A stretch of 64,000 nt of DNA from Erigeron canadensis (GCF_010389155.1 NC_057764.1:9858001-9922000); one strand, 5' to 3'. Positions 12,005 to 24,283 are shown, numbered from the stretch's first letter. The notes: generated by a model not told the origin, from the sequence alone. Numbers and translations: made by a program.

Positions 12005-12920
12005 TGTGAAGTCCCTCACTGATGGTTTAACCGACGAGTGTAAAATACAACAAGTCAAGTATGCAATAGATGAGGACTAGTATTTACATAAATATAAATG
12101 CATGAATATAAATAAGTAAATACAAGACTTAAGCAATAAATAAATAAGTTAAATAAAGGTGGAACACGAAAGTAATTTTCAATGTGTATTTTATTTATTG
12201 ATGTATAAACAAAATACAAGGTTGTTGCGGAACATAGATAATACCAAAGTAAGTATTTAAACAACCTTATGAATTACAAGTGATCTATACTTGCTAAAAA
12301 ATCTCCTTGATCAAAATACTTAAAGTTGTGAAGTATAACTGTTTAGATCATGAGTATTTAGGCAAGTTCACCAAATTGAAAAAGTAATTTGAACGAGGGA
12401 AATGACTTGGTATTTATAGGCAAAATAATCTCTACAGTGATTATTTTGCCGTACAAATGTGGTTGGAAGCATTTAAGGAACTTAGGTATTTTCCTTAAAT
12501 GCAATACTAAAAGTACAAGGATAAAGTCATATTGATAGTGACTTGTCACCTTTTAGCCAACCACCTTTACAAGGGACAAAAGAGATATCCCGGTTAAAGC
12601 GTGTAAAGGCATAAAGTCAATTCCTCGTAATCAATGTTCAGACTTGTAAGGTCTAGAACACTGACAAGGACTCAGTTGTTGATCTGGTAAGTCTGCCAGT
12701 AGGCTCCACCACATGTCAGTCTTCTTTTTCAGACTTCAGACTTTGTCTTCAGTGAAATGTTCTTCAGTAGAGTAAATCTGAACTGGAGTGAAGTTCAGTA
12801 AGCAAATCCAGATTTCCTGTACAAGTAAATGCTTACTAGACTTCCATAATTTCTGGACAAATCTTCAGGATTGCTCCAGTCTTCAAGTCTGGAGCTAGTC
12901 CAGTAAAACTAGACCTAACA
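12005..12920 (-). repeat. 3' LTR of element B (916 bp)
   Basis: Read on the minus strand it starts TGTTAGGTC and ends GGGACTTCACA. The minus-strand TATA box (tataaata) is at 12411-12418. It pairs with 36334-37261, and the first ~125 bp differ at about six positions, so the insertion is not very recent. A 63-codon open frame at 12358-12549 recurs in both LTRs but overlaps the promoter and is not taken as a gene. Confidence 0.92.
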
Positions 12921-12935
12921 AATTCCCCCTATTTG
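12921..12935 (-). promoter_or_regulatory. polypurine tract of element B
   Basis: On the minus strand caaatagggggaatt abuts the 3' LTR directly. The position and the G5 run fit a plus-strand primer site. Confidence 0.8.
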
Positions 12936-13205
12936 TTTAGAAATTATGCAAGGTTTTTCAAGCTTTTATCTATACAATTATATGCTTGAAAAACACTTGA
13001 AAATTTTGACTAAGTCTAAACTTTGTTACTGGAAAACACCTTATAGATCATTAGTGTTTCCAGTTTCATCTTTTCATTCTATCTTAGACTTAATCTGATC
13101 ATATACTTGTGAAAATAAATTGCAACATTAATGACATTACATCTTTTGCAATAAGTTACAATTTGTTTGATATTTACATACAACAAGTACATGAAAAATA
13201 AAGAG

Positions 13206-16200
13206 TCAGGCTTGTCTCTTTGGAGCACTTCCACCAGCTTCTTCAGTAGCCTTCCTTTTAAAACCTGGAGAGTCTTTTGGTTTCCTCATTCCCAGAGTAA
13301 CTTCCATCATCATAGTCCTGTTATGCTCCTTCTCAATCCTTTTCATAAAGTACCTCACATCAACAGAAATAAGCTAAGGATTTTCTTTGAAGTACAAGCC
13401 AATTTCTCTGAGTTCAGACCACCCAAATGCCCTTACTGACGTACTTCTTCTTTCATCAGTTAAGTTTTCTTCCCTTGTCAGTTTTACATAAATTTTTGAA
13501 TGGGCTTCATGGTCTGTGGCCAATCTAATCTCTGCAGCAATAAATTTCCTGGCATCAGCTCTACAGCGATTCTTTCATTGTATTCCTGTCTCACCTTTGC
13601 CAGTCTTACTTCTTCTTCACACTCTCTCGAGATGCCTTGTGAAGTTGCAACTCTTTGCAATTGAGTTCTGCTTATGCTCTTGGACACATCCAGAGGAATG
13701 AAGTTGCTTAGATCAGCATCTCTCTCTGCCTTTGTTCTCCTGGGTGGCTTGGGTACACCTCTCATCTTTTTCCTATATTCATTTTCCAAGGCAAGAGCAT
13801 TCTTCTTTGCTTTTTCTCTAGAGCTCAACCAACTCATCTTTCCTGGCAGCAATCAACTCCAGTACACTAACCTCATAAGTTTCAGCATCACACATCTGTT
13901 CATCTTGGGCGTATACTGAACGATCATCCATCACTTCCAGACATTTAATGACTCTGGGATCATTCTTCATATATCTATACACATCAATGTGCACACTAAG
14001 GCGGCCAACATTGAAACTATCCAGTGTTCCCCTTTGTGCCATATCCATCTTATGTGCTTCCGAGTCATTCTTCAGATTTTGCTTCCTAATATCAATTAAT
14101 ATGCACTCCTGCTGAAGTTTACTTGATCTTTCTTCATCAGCATTAGGCAAGGAGGCAATAATATTTGTATCTTCACCTTCTTCAGTTTCTTCACCAGAAA
14201 TGACATGAGGCCTTCTTTGTTTTTTAAATGTAGCCAAATCTAGGAAGTCCTGAAACGAGGTTCTGACTCACCAGCTTCAGTACTGGCATCATCTTCTTCT
14301 TCAACATTCTACACACTGGCATCAGTACCAGTTGCTTCTTCCACATTAACTTGGGCAATGGCTTCAGTGCCTAGTGCTCTCTAAGCCATTTCTGCCTTTT
14401 TGGCCTGAATGATTGGATTTTCTTTCCATGCCTTGGTAATCTTTTCAGCTACCATTTTTACAGCCTCATTGAAATTACCAGCACCAGCCTTCAAACTGCT
14501 TTCCCTCTTGGAATGACCACTAGTCCCCGACTTGAGGGCATTCCACACATCCTCCAGTTTGCTTCTATCAGAGGACCCAAAAGTTTTGCATTCAGGGGTC
14601 ATGATAGCCACAGATGTTTTCAATTGCTCAAAATCTCTTTTAAGAGATTGGACTTCAGAGACCAAGTCCTTTGGCATTTAATCTTTTATCATCTTTACAA
14701 CTTGTGGCAACAAACTATCCTGAATGGTCCTCAACAGTGGCCCAGACATTTCTTCAGTAATTTTCTTTAGCATGTCAGCCCTTAATTTTCTAGCAACTTC
14801 ATCACTAATGTTGCTGACAGCTGAAGTCTGGTCAAGTGTTGGCTTCTTCTCTACATTCTCAACCCTGGTAACTAACTTCTGAAATTCATCAGTCAAACTG
14901 GACAAGGGACTAGCAACACTTGTCTGAATGGAAGTTTGCACTGATCTGACCAACTTTTCTTCCAAGCCCTGGACTACCACTTTGATTTTCTCAGAATTGT
15001 TATTTGTGGCCAGTACCCGTTCATCCAGCTTCTCAACGACTATCTTCTCATTACCAGCAAAAACAAGCATTTCTGACCTCATATTATTTGATAGTGAAGA
15101 TTTAAAGTCAGAAACTACCTGCGAAGAAGTCTGAAGGGATCTTTCCAGGTTCGCCACCTTAGTAAAAAGGTCTTGGAGGAGTTAATCTGGTGGCCTGAGA
15201 TATTGGAGCTTCAACCCTTGTAATATTTGCATTCTGGTTGACAGTCTCCAGTTCCACCAATGGTTCAGAAATTTGTTGAATATTTTGTGGTGGAGGAGAA
15301 GAAAAAGACGGGTTTTGTGGATTTGTTAGAGGTGGTGGTGGTGATGGTGGCATTTATGTGGTTATAAGTGGTGGTGTTTGTGTTGATGATTATGGTGGTG
15401 CTTGATTTTCAATTTGTACTGGAGAGGATGGTGGTGGTGAAACTGTTGCATTTAACTCTTCAACAGCTGTACTGGTGATATGACTGGGAGATCTTTCAGT
15501 ATTTAAGTCATCATCACGGAGGAAATCCATATCTTCGTCAAAGTCTTGATCAGAAATGGGGGACTCCATTTCAAAATTTGGCATTCCCCCTGCCAGTTGT
15601 TCACCCGCACTTCTATTCAAATCAATCTCGGCCTCCTGCCCTTCAACATTCACCTGCACTTGCTCAACATTTTCATTTACTTGTGGCTCAACCTGCTCCA
15701 CAATTAAAGATCCATCCAAATTCATAATGTCACCAGCCGTAGAATGTGGGACTGGAATCACTAGAGGTGAAGCTCCAGTGACACCAGTCCATGAAAGAGT
15801 TGTGTCAGAAATTTGGCTTTCAATATTTTGTGCAGACACGGACTCTAACAAAGGTTGGGATGACCTTTCAGATACTTCACCACTCTCCCTAACAGAAGTT
15901 TTGAGAGTGGTTGCTTGCAAGTTTTCCCTTATGACATCTCCAGATTCCTGTTGGGAGGAATCTGGATGGTTGGCTTCGGTACTACTGGGATGACCAAATT
16001 TCCCCCCCCCCCCCCCCTCCTAAGTCGTCTCGGTCCAGTTCTTGGTCTAGTGGAGGTGGTTGATGGAATAGAAAGAGAAGACTGCTCTGGGTTAGGAACC
16101 TCCTGGGTTTCTGGAGGAACCACTTCAGCAGTGAGGACTCCAGAGGGTCCCTCATTGTTTTGAGGCCCGCCTGAAGCCTCTCCTGTGCCAGCTGGTATTG

Positions 16201-17140
16201 CTGCGACAGTTTGTACAATTGCAATATTTTCATCATTATTCTCAATAACTTCCCTTCTAAAATTGTTCAACATAGCCTCAGGAATATCAACCTCCAGATT
16301 ATGTGAAACCAAATGGTTTAAATCTCCCATATACTCAGCCATTGAAAAATGACTAGAATTATTATCATAACCCTCACCCAGTTCTCTCTTGAAAATGATA
16401 GACAAAAATCTACTAAACGGGACATTTGCTTTTCTTTTATGTGTCCTCAGTCTATCAGCTAAATCATTGAACAAAATTTCGGCGAAATCAACCCTTAACC
16501 CATGCCATAAACAATAAGCAAATAATAACTAGGTTTGATTAATCTGGTCTAACCCTCCAGACCCACTTCCTAAACAAGAAACTATATGAGTGAAAAAATA
16601 TCTCCTTAATCAGACAACCTACTCATATATATAGTACCTTTTCTCCTTAGAGCACCATGCTCATCAACAATATCTGTGTGCCCCATCTCCCGAAACACTT
16701 GCCTATGATTCACTCCAGTTGGAAGTTGAAGTGGCAACTCATACAGTGGCAAATAATTCAATCCAAGTGTCGTTCTGAATGAATCGACTGTTAAAGTCAG
16801 AGGAACAGTTCCCTTTTTCAGAGTATAATGGATGGTGGCATCATCACCAGCCTGGAAATGAGTGGTGTACCAGAACTCACAGAGATAACCATGATACATT
16901 TTGCCAGGATTCATGGTTAGAGCTCTATAAAGAGGAGAACTGAGAAAGAATAAATTAAGTCGGCCAATGATCGATTGAGGATCATGAGTTCCGGCCAACT
17001 TTGCCATCCAATTATACATATTAATTCTCATTTTGTCAGTGTCGATGACAATGTCAGGGGCTTTTTCAACACCTTCGGGAAGAGTGTATGCATTTGTTAA
17101 GAGATTTCTTTCTGTGCTTGCTTGCTTGTCTAGGAGCCAT
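13206..17140 (-). pseudogene. ORF2 of element B, extra gene downstream of pol (broken)
   Basis: About 1310 codons of one ancestral frame run from ATG at 17140 (MAPRQAS) to TGA at 13206-13208. They are now split over three frames by stops and indels. The N-terminal quarter has FWYTT, a run like VDSFRTTLGLNYL, MGHTDIVD and GGLDQIN, all collinear with element E's copy. The middle is Pro/Ser/Thr/Glu-rich and low in complexity. The C-terminal part is helical and probably coiled-coil, then has the conserved RRTKAERDADLS patch and a short basic tail. Breaks include an extra GCAA unit near 17118-17130, a stop around 16606 and a run of 16 G at 16002-16017. I do not recognise a function. The position corresponds to the env-like gene reported in Sireviruses, but I saw no clear signal peptide or membrane segment. 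Confidence 0.7.
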
Positions 17141-17353
17141 TTTTGTGTATTGAAGTTGAAAGTGAAAGTGAAAGAAAGAAATTTAGGATTTATGAAGAAA
17201 AATGAAGAATTTATGAAGGAATTGATGATAGGAATTTGCAGTAAATAAGAAAGAGATTGATGATTGGAATTGAAAGAAAAAGTAAATGAAGGAATTGTAA
17301 GATTTTGGGAGTTAAGATTTTCGAAGTAAATGTGAAAAGTGAAAGAATTGGGG

Positions 17354-17361
17354 TATTTATA
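17354..17361 (-). promoter_or_regulatory. TATA box upstream of ORF2 in element B
   Basis: A perfect minus-strand tataaata lies about 214 bp before the ORF2 start codon. The following leader (ctcacttttca-type, then ctcgaaaatc) is conserved in element E at the same place. It may drive an ORF2-specific transcript. This is inferred from position only. Confidence 0.45.
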
Positions 17362-18118
17362 GATGAGAGAGAAAGTAACCATTGGATTTCAAAAGGTTAT
17401 TTTGAATTTATAGAAAACAGTTTTTCATCGGCTTTTGAGATCCGCATTAAATTCTCCCATCAATAGTGACATTTGACAACCCATAAAACTCATTTTTCAA
17501 CTTTTTATCTTCCCAAGGTAACAAACCATCATTTTATTTGGATAATATCTATGTCACGTAGGATAAAGATAGTTTCCTACTCAAAAAGTGTTGCTTATGT
17601 GGCATCACAAAGACCAAGTATTAAAGTTGTTATGATTGACAAACCATGAATCAATTCAATGCATCTGGAGGTTGACTAGTTACTCAGTGTTACTGGTGGA
17701 TTATTCTAGTAAAATATGCATTGATGGGATACTGGAGTCAAAAACCTATAGAGATAGTACACAAAGGCATTCGATATCTCTAATGGTATTAAGACACCAG
17801 TAACATTTTCTGAAAAAATTGTTTTAGTGAAAATTTATTTAAATGACTAGACTCTCACACCAGTAAGAATAGTACACAAAGACGTTCAATATCCAAACTG
17901 GCATACGAGATTCCAGTAAAACAAATTAATTTTCATTTTGGTCAATTAAAAGATAGAAAATTTTGGTCGAGTCCTTTCCCCAGGAATGGTGAGCACTAAG
18001 TCTATAGTGCAAGGATAGTACACAAAGGCGTTCGATAGCCAAGCTGGATTAGACTTACAAATCTGGAATCAAGAACCCTGTCAGTGTCACAAAGACGTTC
18101 ATAACAAAGGTTCCAGAT
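17362..18118 (-). repeat. pol-ORF2 spacer of element B with four copies of a short motif
   Basis: No coding frame is present. A motif reading gtacacaaaggcgttcgata on the plus strand recurs, with variation, near 17757-17776, 17873-17891, 18019-18037 and 18088-18105 (the last copy is shorter). The first three are spaced 117 and 145 bp apart. Element E carries related copies in the same spacer. The region next to ORF2 also holds a cacgta motif (about 17555) conserved in E. Confidence 0.7.
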
Positions 18119-19921
18119 TTACGGGTTCAACATTCCCAACTCACCGACAAGATAACGAAAAGTTTTCTCATCTAAAGGTTTAGTAAAAATGTCAGCGAGT
18201 TGTTTGCCAGCAGGGATGAAATGGATTTCCACGTCACCTTTCATAACATGATCACGAATAAAATGATACTTGAGATCAATGTGCTTGGTTTTGGAGTGCA
18301 TGACTGGATTGTTTGAGATAGCAATGGAACTGGTATTATCACAGAAAATTGGAGATTTTGTATACTTAAGACCATAATCAAGCAACTGGTTCTTCATCCA
18401 GAGTATCTGAGCACAACAACTGGCTGTAGAAAGATACTCAGCTTCAGCAGTGGAGAGTGAAACTGAAGTTTGCTTCTTACTGGTCCAGCTTAGCAGTTTG
18501 CCACCAAGGAAATGACATCTACCAGTAGTGGATTTCCTATCTATCTTACAACCTGCATGATCTGAATCTGAATAACCCATTAAATCTAAGCCTGAACCTT
18601 TGGGATACCAAAGGCCCAAACTATGGACACCTTTAAGGTATTTCAGTATGCGCTTTACAGCAAGCATATGAGATTCTTTTGGGTTAGCCTGATATCTGGC
18701 ACATAAACATGTTGCAAACATTATATCTGGTCTACTGGCAGTTAAATAAATCAGTGAACCAATCATACCTCTGTAGGTAGTGATGTTCACTGGCTTACCA
18801 TCAGGATCTGAATTTAAGTTCAGTGGTGCAGAAATTGGAGTTGGTTTTGTCTGGGAAGAATTCATATCAAATTTCTTTAATATATTTCTAACATATTTCT
18901 CTTGATTAATAAAAATTCATAACTGGTTTGTTTAACCTGAAGACCTAAGAAATATGTTAATTCACCCATTAAACTCATTTCGTATTCTTTTGACATTATT
19001 TTCGAAAATTTCTTGCACATATTTTCATCAGTAGAACCAAATATGATATCATCAACATAAATTTGTACCAGCAGAAGATTACCTTTTTCTCGAAGAATTA
19101 ATAAGGTATTGTCAATTGCACCTCTTTTAAAACCATGTGCCAATAAGTGTTTAGTCAGAGTGTCATACCAGGCTCGTGGTGCTTGTCTGAGTCCATAAAG
19201 TGCTTTGTCCAGACGATACGCCCAGTGAGGATGTTTTTCATCGATAAAGCCTGGTGGTTTCTTAACATAAACTTCTTCTTCAAGTGTTCCATTCAAAAAT
19301 GCACTTTTTACATCCATCTGGTAGACTCTGAACTTGTGATGAGCAACAAATGCTAAGAACATTCTGATAGCTCCGAGTCTAGCCACTGGAGCAAAATGAT
19401 TCATCAAAATCTTCTCCAGATTGGACATACCCCTGGGCAACCAATCTGGCTTTGTTTCTGATTACATGCCCATCTTCATCAACCTTGTTTCTGAAAACCC
19501 ATCTGGTGCCTATAGGTTCTTTCTTTCCAGCAGGAAAGCGCACCAGATTCCATACCTTGTTTCTCTCAAACTGGTTAAGCTCTTCTTGCATAGCGATAAC
19601 CCAGTTTGGATCTTCCATTGCCTCGTCAATCTTCTTCGGTTCTATCAGTGATAAGAAGCTAACGTATAAACATTGATCACTGGAGGCACTTCTGGTCTGA
19701 ACCCCTCTAGTGGGATCACCAATTATCTGATCAATTGGATGAGCTCTTGTCCACTTAGAGTAATGACCAGGATTATGAACAATAATATCAGTGCAAGGAT
19801 TCAATTAATTTCCCTCTGGTGTTGCTTTAGGTAGAGGGTCTAACCAGGCAATCTCCACATCTTCATCTAAATCTATAAGATTATGAATTGCATCATAAAA
19901 TTCATCATTTTGTGGCATATC
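18119..19921 (-). pseudogene. reverse transcriptase-RNase H part of pol, element B
   Basis: This is the copia-type RVT_2 domain, which copies element RNA into cDNA. Transcript order: [34 protein letters not shown], the palm motif [24 protein letters not shown], the catalytic [10 protein letters not shown], and RNase H with GYSDSDHAGC, STAEAEYLS and DNTSSIAISNNPVMHSKTKHID. It ends at TAA just after LGMLNP. It is broken by a stop at 19922 and another near 19805, by one extra T near 19386 (TTTT where E has TTT) and by an indel near 18900 after QVKQTS. The catalytic aspartates themselves remain. Confidence 0.93.
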
Positions 19922-21515
19922 CTAGAGTACTGGATCAGTATCCTGGAGAGATTCAGAGTTCTGGAGAACTGGTATAGATTCAACTGAAACTGATACTAGG
20001 GAAGTAGTACGAATATATGATCCAATGGTAACTTCAGAGGGTAGTTTGAAACTTACTAAAGGATAGAACAAATTAATACTGGGTGGTACAACTTCTTTAA
20101 CAGGTTCCAGATCAGGATGACTGGAAACTTCTTCAGCTAAATCTTTATTGTAGTTGATAAGATCAGATTTATCAAAGACAATCGGAATTACTAGGGTTGA
20201 ATCAAGAATTGGGTTTTTATTGATTGCTTCATTGGATTCATCGAATGTGACATGAATTGACTCATGAACTTTCTTCTGTCTTTTGTTGTAGACTCTGAAG
20301 GCTTTTCGAATTTCTGAATAACCCAAGAAAAATCCTTCATCAGCTTTGGCATCGAATTTGCCTAACTGACTTGAATCGTTCAGGATGTAAACTGGACATC
20401 CAAATACATGGAAATAACCAATATTTAGTTTCCTTTTTCTGAGCATTTCATATGCAGTTTTCTTGTGGCTTTTAACATAAACTGATCGGTTCTGGGTGTG
20501 GCAAACAGTTGCAATTGCCTCAGCCAATAACTAGTTGGAAGACCAGATTCAGCAAACATACTCCTGGCAGCTTCTATCAGTGTACGATTCTTTCTTTCTA
20601 CAACACCATTTTGTTCTAGCGTAGGAGCTGATGAGAAGTTCTGAGAGATGCCAGTGTCAGCACAAAATTTCTCTAGAGTTGCATTCTGGAATTCTGTTCC
20701 ATTATAACTTCTTAGCTGACACACTTTATGCTTGTGTTTGAGTTCAATTTGTTTGATGTGACTGATGATTTCAGCAGCAGCATCACCTTTAGACCTGAGA
20801 AAGATAACCCAACAGTATCTGGTATATTCATCAACAATCACCAGGGTGTATCTTTTACCAGCAAGTGTCTGAACATTCACTGGACCAAAGAGGTCCATAT
20901 GAAGCATATGAAGTGGTTCCGTTATGCTAAAATTCTGTTTGGTCTTCTTAAAACTGGCTCGCTTCTGCTTTTCCTTTTCACATCCTGGACATGGCCTTTC
21001 CTTTATAAAGGAAACTGAAGGTATTCCATCTGCAAGTTGTTTTCTGGACAACTTGTTAATATTTTTGAAACTTAAATGGGATAACCTTTTATGCCATAAC
21101 CAGTTTGTGTCTTCATCAACCTTTGTATAGAAACATTGCTCTGAAGGAGAGCTTTCCATATCCATCACGTACACATTCCCTTTTCTGGGAGCAATCAATA
21201 CTACTTTCTAATCTTTGTTAAATACGATGCCCTGAGAAATATTAAACAACACCTGGTAGCCATTGTCATACAGTTGGCTCACACTTATTAGGTTATATTT
21301 CAAACCATAACATAAGCCACCCGTCTGAACTTGACTTGACCATTATTCAGAACACCATACCCTTCAGTTTTTTCACAACCATCATTCCCAAAAGTAATAG
21401 AGGGCCCATCAGAAATGGTGAACTCCTCCAGTAGGGATTTACATCCCGTCATAGTCCTGCCAGCAGCGCTATCAAGATACCAAATATATTTCTTTCGATC
21501 GCCCTGCACATCCAC
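19922..21515 (-). pseudogene. protease-integrase part of pol, element B
   Basis: The aspartic protease motif reads WYLDSAAGRTMTG, where copia elements usually have a DSG core, so the catalytic loop is altered. Pre-integrase zinc finger: LLWHKRLSH-type H residues with CPGCEKEKQ. Integrase core: MDLFGPV (first Asp), RSYNGTEF (normally RSDNGTEF, so the second catalytic Asp is Tyr) and VVERKNRT (Glu). Then comes the copia GKFDAKADEGFFLGYS C-terminal segment. Single-base losses near 21305 and 20530 and a TGG-to-TAG stop near 21210 break the frame. Integrase would insert cDNA into the genome; this copy is inactive. Confidence 0.92.
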
Positions 21516-21519
21516 CAGA

Positions 21520-23522
21520 TTAGTTAGTTAGATTTGGGAACCCATCGACTGATGGGTTCTCTGGATCCAGCCTTGTGGACCCCTGTTGGTATCTGGTCGA
21601 GTTCACGTTTTTCAACATTGGGTTTATCAAAACCACTAGGATACATAGTTTAGAAACCTTTTTCTTTTTCTCACTGGAAGAGACATTTTTATTTTTCTTG
21701 GAAAAAGGTTTTGAAATTTGTTTTGGGCTAGACGAAGTACCCTCAAAGTTGTTCAGTCTTGCATTACAACTTTGAACTTGACGAGCCAGTAGTTGAAACT
21801 GGCTTTCCAACCTTAACAAAATTTCATTTTCAGATGACTCCTTAGCCTTTCCAAATGACTGGACTTTTGGCTTAGAAGGAGGATTGGGATTCTTCTTCTT
21901 AATCTAGGGATTTTTGGAAGCAGTCTGTGGCAAAGAATTTTTTACTTTCTTTTTTACTGGAGCAGTCATCTGGGGTGCTCCAGTAGTAACCACTGGGATA
22001 TCAGCTGGAATTATACAAGCCTTGGGTCTGGTTGGTTCATCATAAATTGTTTCTAGTCGGGCGTTTTCTGGCCATTTATCAAATACTGGAACTAAGGCAG
22101 CAGCATCAATGTTTCCATCTTGAAATGCACGTTTTTGTGATGGATATTGATTCACTGCTGCATCATAGGGTTTTCTGGTTTCAAGCCAAGATTTTATGAC
22201 TTGTTTCTCACTTTCTAAAACTCTTTCTAATTCCTCTTTTTCTTGACAAAGTTGTTCAGTTACCAACACCTGGGCTTGAAATGCCAATTCAATATCTTGA
22301 AGTTCTTTTAGTTTAGATTTTAAAACAAAGTTTTCAGAGAAATCAGTTTCAATACCATTTAAGCTATCAAATCTGACAGTTTCCACAAAATTTAAATCTG
22401 AACTTAGAGCTTCAGCAATATCTAGTTTCAATTCTGGATCGGTTTCTTTATCATAATCACTAACCTTTTTGATCACAATGGCCACCCATCTGCCAGATGT
22501 GACATCATCCTTCACCAGATGCTCTTCATCAGCCAGAGCCATATAACAACAATCTCTTTCCTCCTCTTCATCGACTGATGAGTCATTAGAGGGAATCCAT
22601 TCTTCTTCAGCAACCATGCACTTATTATTATTGTTATTTCCCATTTGTTGTGCCATAACTGCAATCTGAGCCTTAAGCTTTTTGTATTTATGCTTATAAT
22701 TATCTTCAGGCTTGTTATAAGAAGTTGATGGACCAGATTGTGAGACATAATGACTGGACTTACACTCTTTCATGAAATGACCTTTTCTGCCACACTTAAA
22801 GTATGTCATATTGGTCTTATCAGTGAAAGAACTGGGTGCATTGTGTCTAGTGGGTCATTTGGCTCTTGCTTTGAAACGGTTAAACATTTTAGCAATCATG
22901 GCCATCAGATCATCACTGTCATCTTCCTCACAATCTGGAGAGATATTATTAGTAACTCCAGATTCCATAAGATCAGACATCATCTTTTTCATTGAGAATA
23001 CACTCTCTGAAGATAATAAGGCTACACATGGTGGCCCAAAATGACTGGTCACAGCAGCATGGTCTGATGCATGGTTTAAAGCATCCTTTTCAGCCTCAAT
23101 TCTTTGAGCTTGGTTTTCTTCAGTAAATCTAAAAGCACCATACAAAGTTGAAAGTGTATGTGTGTGCAGAGTTTTTCCTTGTCTTAAAACCAAAATCATA
23201 TGAGACCATTTGGTGGGAAGAATATCACAAAACTTTTCCAGAAGTATCATAAGATACAAGTCTCCTCTCCTCTTCAGACCAATGTTCTTCTCTCTTCTCC
23301 CTCCCAGTCCTTGAACCACTTGGATCAAGGATTGGATTAATAGGATTTATGGGAATATAAGGTCCTTCATTTAAAGTTTTTAACATATTCCTATCAATAC
23401 CAGTAACATGAAGTAAAACTCTTGCTTTCCACGTACTAAATTCCTCATCAATCCCACTGAATTTGGGACAGGGAGTATTAGAATAATGCACATGCACATG
23501 TGGAGAAACAGGAGAGGGAGGA
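21520..23522 (-). pseudogene. gag of element B, main part (cut off from its start by element C)
   Basis: It continues the gag N-terminus at 36181-36282, now 12.6 kb away. Visible features in order: HYSNTPCPKFSGIDEEFSTW (a copia gag entry motif), a helical region with WSHMILVLRQGKTL, an acidic EEDDSDDLMAMI stretch, a zinc knuckle, long charged probable coiled coil (KLKELQDIELAFQAQVLVTE), then a Lys-rich region ending at 21520. The knuckle reads YFKCGRKGHFMKEC, so the first Cys is Tyr. There is a frame change near 23250-23300, a stop near 22855 and one near 21904. Gag forms the virus-like particle. Confidence 0.85.
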
Positions 23523-23527
23523 GGTGG

Positions 23528-24221
23528 TGTAAGGTGCCCTATTGTTGCGTGGATCGTAATAAGACGCGATTCGTTATGTCAAGAGTGCGGAATCCTTTTG
23601 AGATAACTAGAGTGCTATTGCCTTTCATTGATTAATGAGCAATTAACCAACCTAAGAAGATGCACAAGGCTTGTGGTTCGTGTAAGAGGCTACACGAAGG
23701 AACAATTAGCCTTAGATCGTAAATTCGTAAATAACTCTCAAGAATTCGAAAACGATTCAAAACGATTAACCTAATTCCGTAGATTAGGTCTTGTATTTAT
23801 ACTAGTTAAGTATTGGATCGTGTGGGCTTAGGCCTTAATTATGTATTAGGCCCGAAACAATTAACAACCGATCTGCCTCGTGCTGACGTCAGCACGAGGT
23901 TCCTCCTACATGCTGATGATGTCAGCACGAGGGACGATCCTTTGTTCTTTGTTTGACTTTGTTTTACTCGTACATAACATCCAATCACCGTTTAAGTGTT
24001 CTACGACACTTATAAACCTTGATTCTATGTTCTTGTACCTGCAAAACAATATATAACACAGAAACACAATACAAAACATAAGCAGACATAATATTGAAGT
24101 TCGAACGTAATCATTAAATATCAACATAAGTTCTTATTTAAATGATTACACACAAGTTCCTAAAAACGTAAAAAAATAATCAAATCTATGTTGCGATTGT
24201 CACACCGAATCTGCATCTATA
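23528..24221 (-). repeat. 3' LTR of element C (694 bp)
   Basis: On the minus strand it starts TATAGATGCAG (TGTAGATGCAG in the other copies) and ends GGGCACCTTACA. The minus-strand TATA box tataaatac is at 23793-23801. U3 holds a perfect 24-bp palindrome at 23876-23899, with core TGACGTCA and arms CCTCGTGC/GCACGAGG. A second imperfect copy is near 23912-23932. Confidence 0.92.
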
Positions 24222-24233
24222 GACTCCCCCTTG
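24222..24233 (-). promoter_or_regulatory. polypurine tract of element C
   Basis: Minus-strand caagggggagtc directly abuts the 3' LTR and matches the tract of element F (aaaggggagtc). Confidence 0.8.
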
Positions 24234-24283
24234 ACGATTGCAACCAGATCTCTTTAAAGTCTTCAAAACTTGAACTTCAAATC

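Noticed and set aside
12358..12549. 63-codon frame repeated at 36687-36878
   Set aside because: It is present twice only because the LTR of element B is present twice. It overlaps the promoter, and no protein features are seen.
13516..16163. Several plus-strand frames of 60-145 codons (for example 15556-15993)
   Set aside because: They are antisense shadows of ORF2 in element B; codon pattern and conservation support the minus strand.
17141..17382. N-terminal extension MVTFSLIYKYPNSFTF as the start of ORF2 in B
   Set aside because: This part covers the TATA box and leader and is not matched in E, whose gene starts at MASKPSPKN. The conserved start is 17140.
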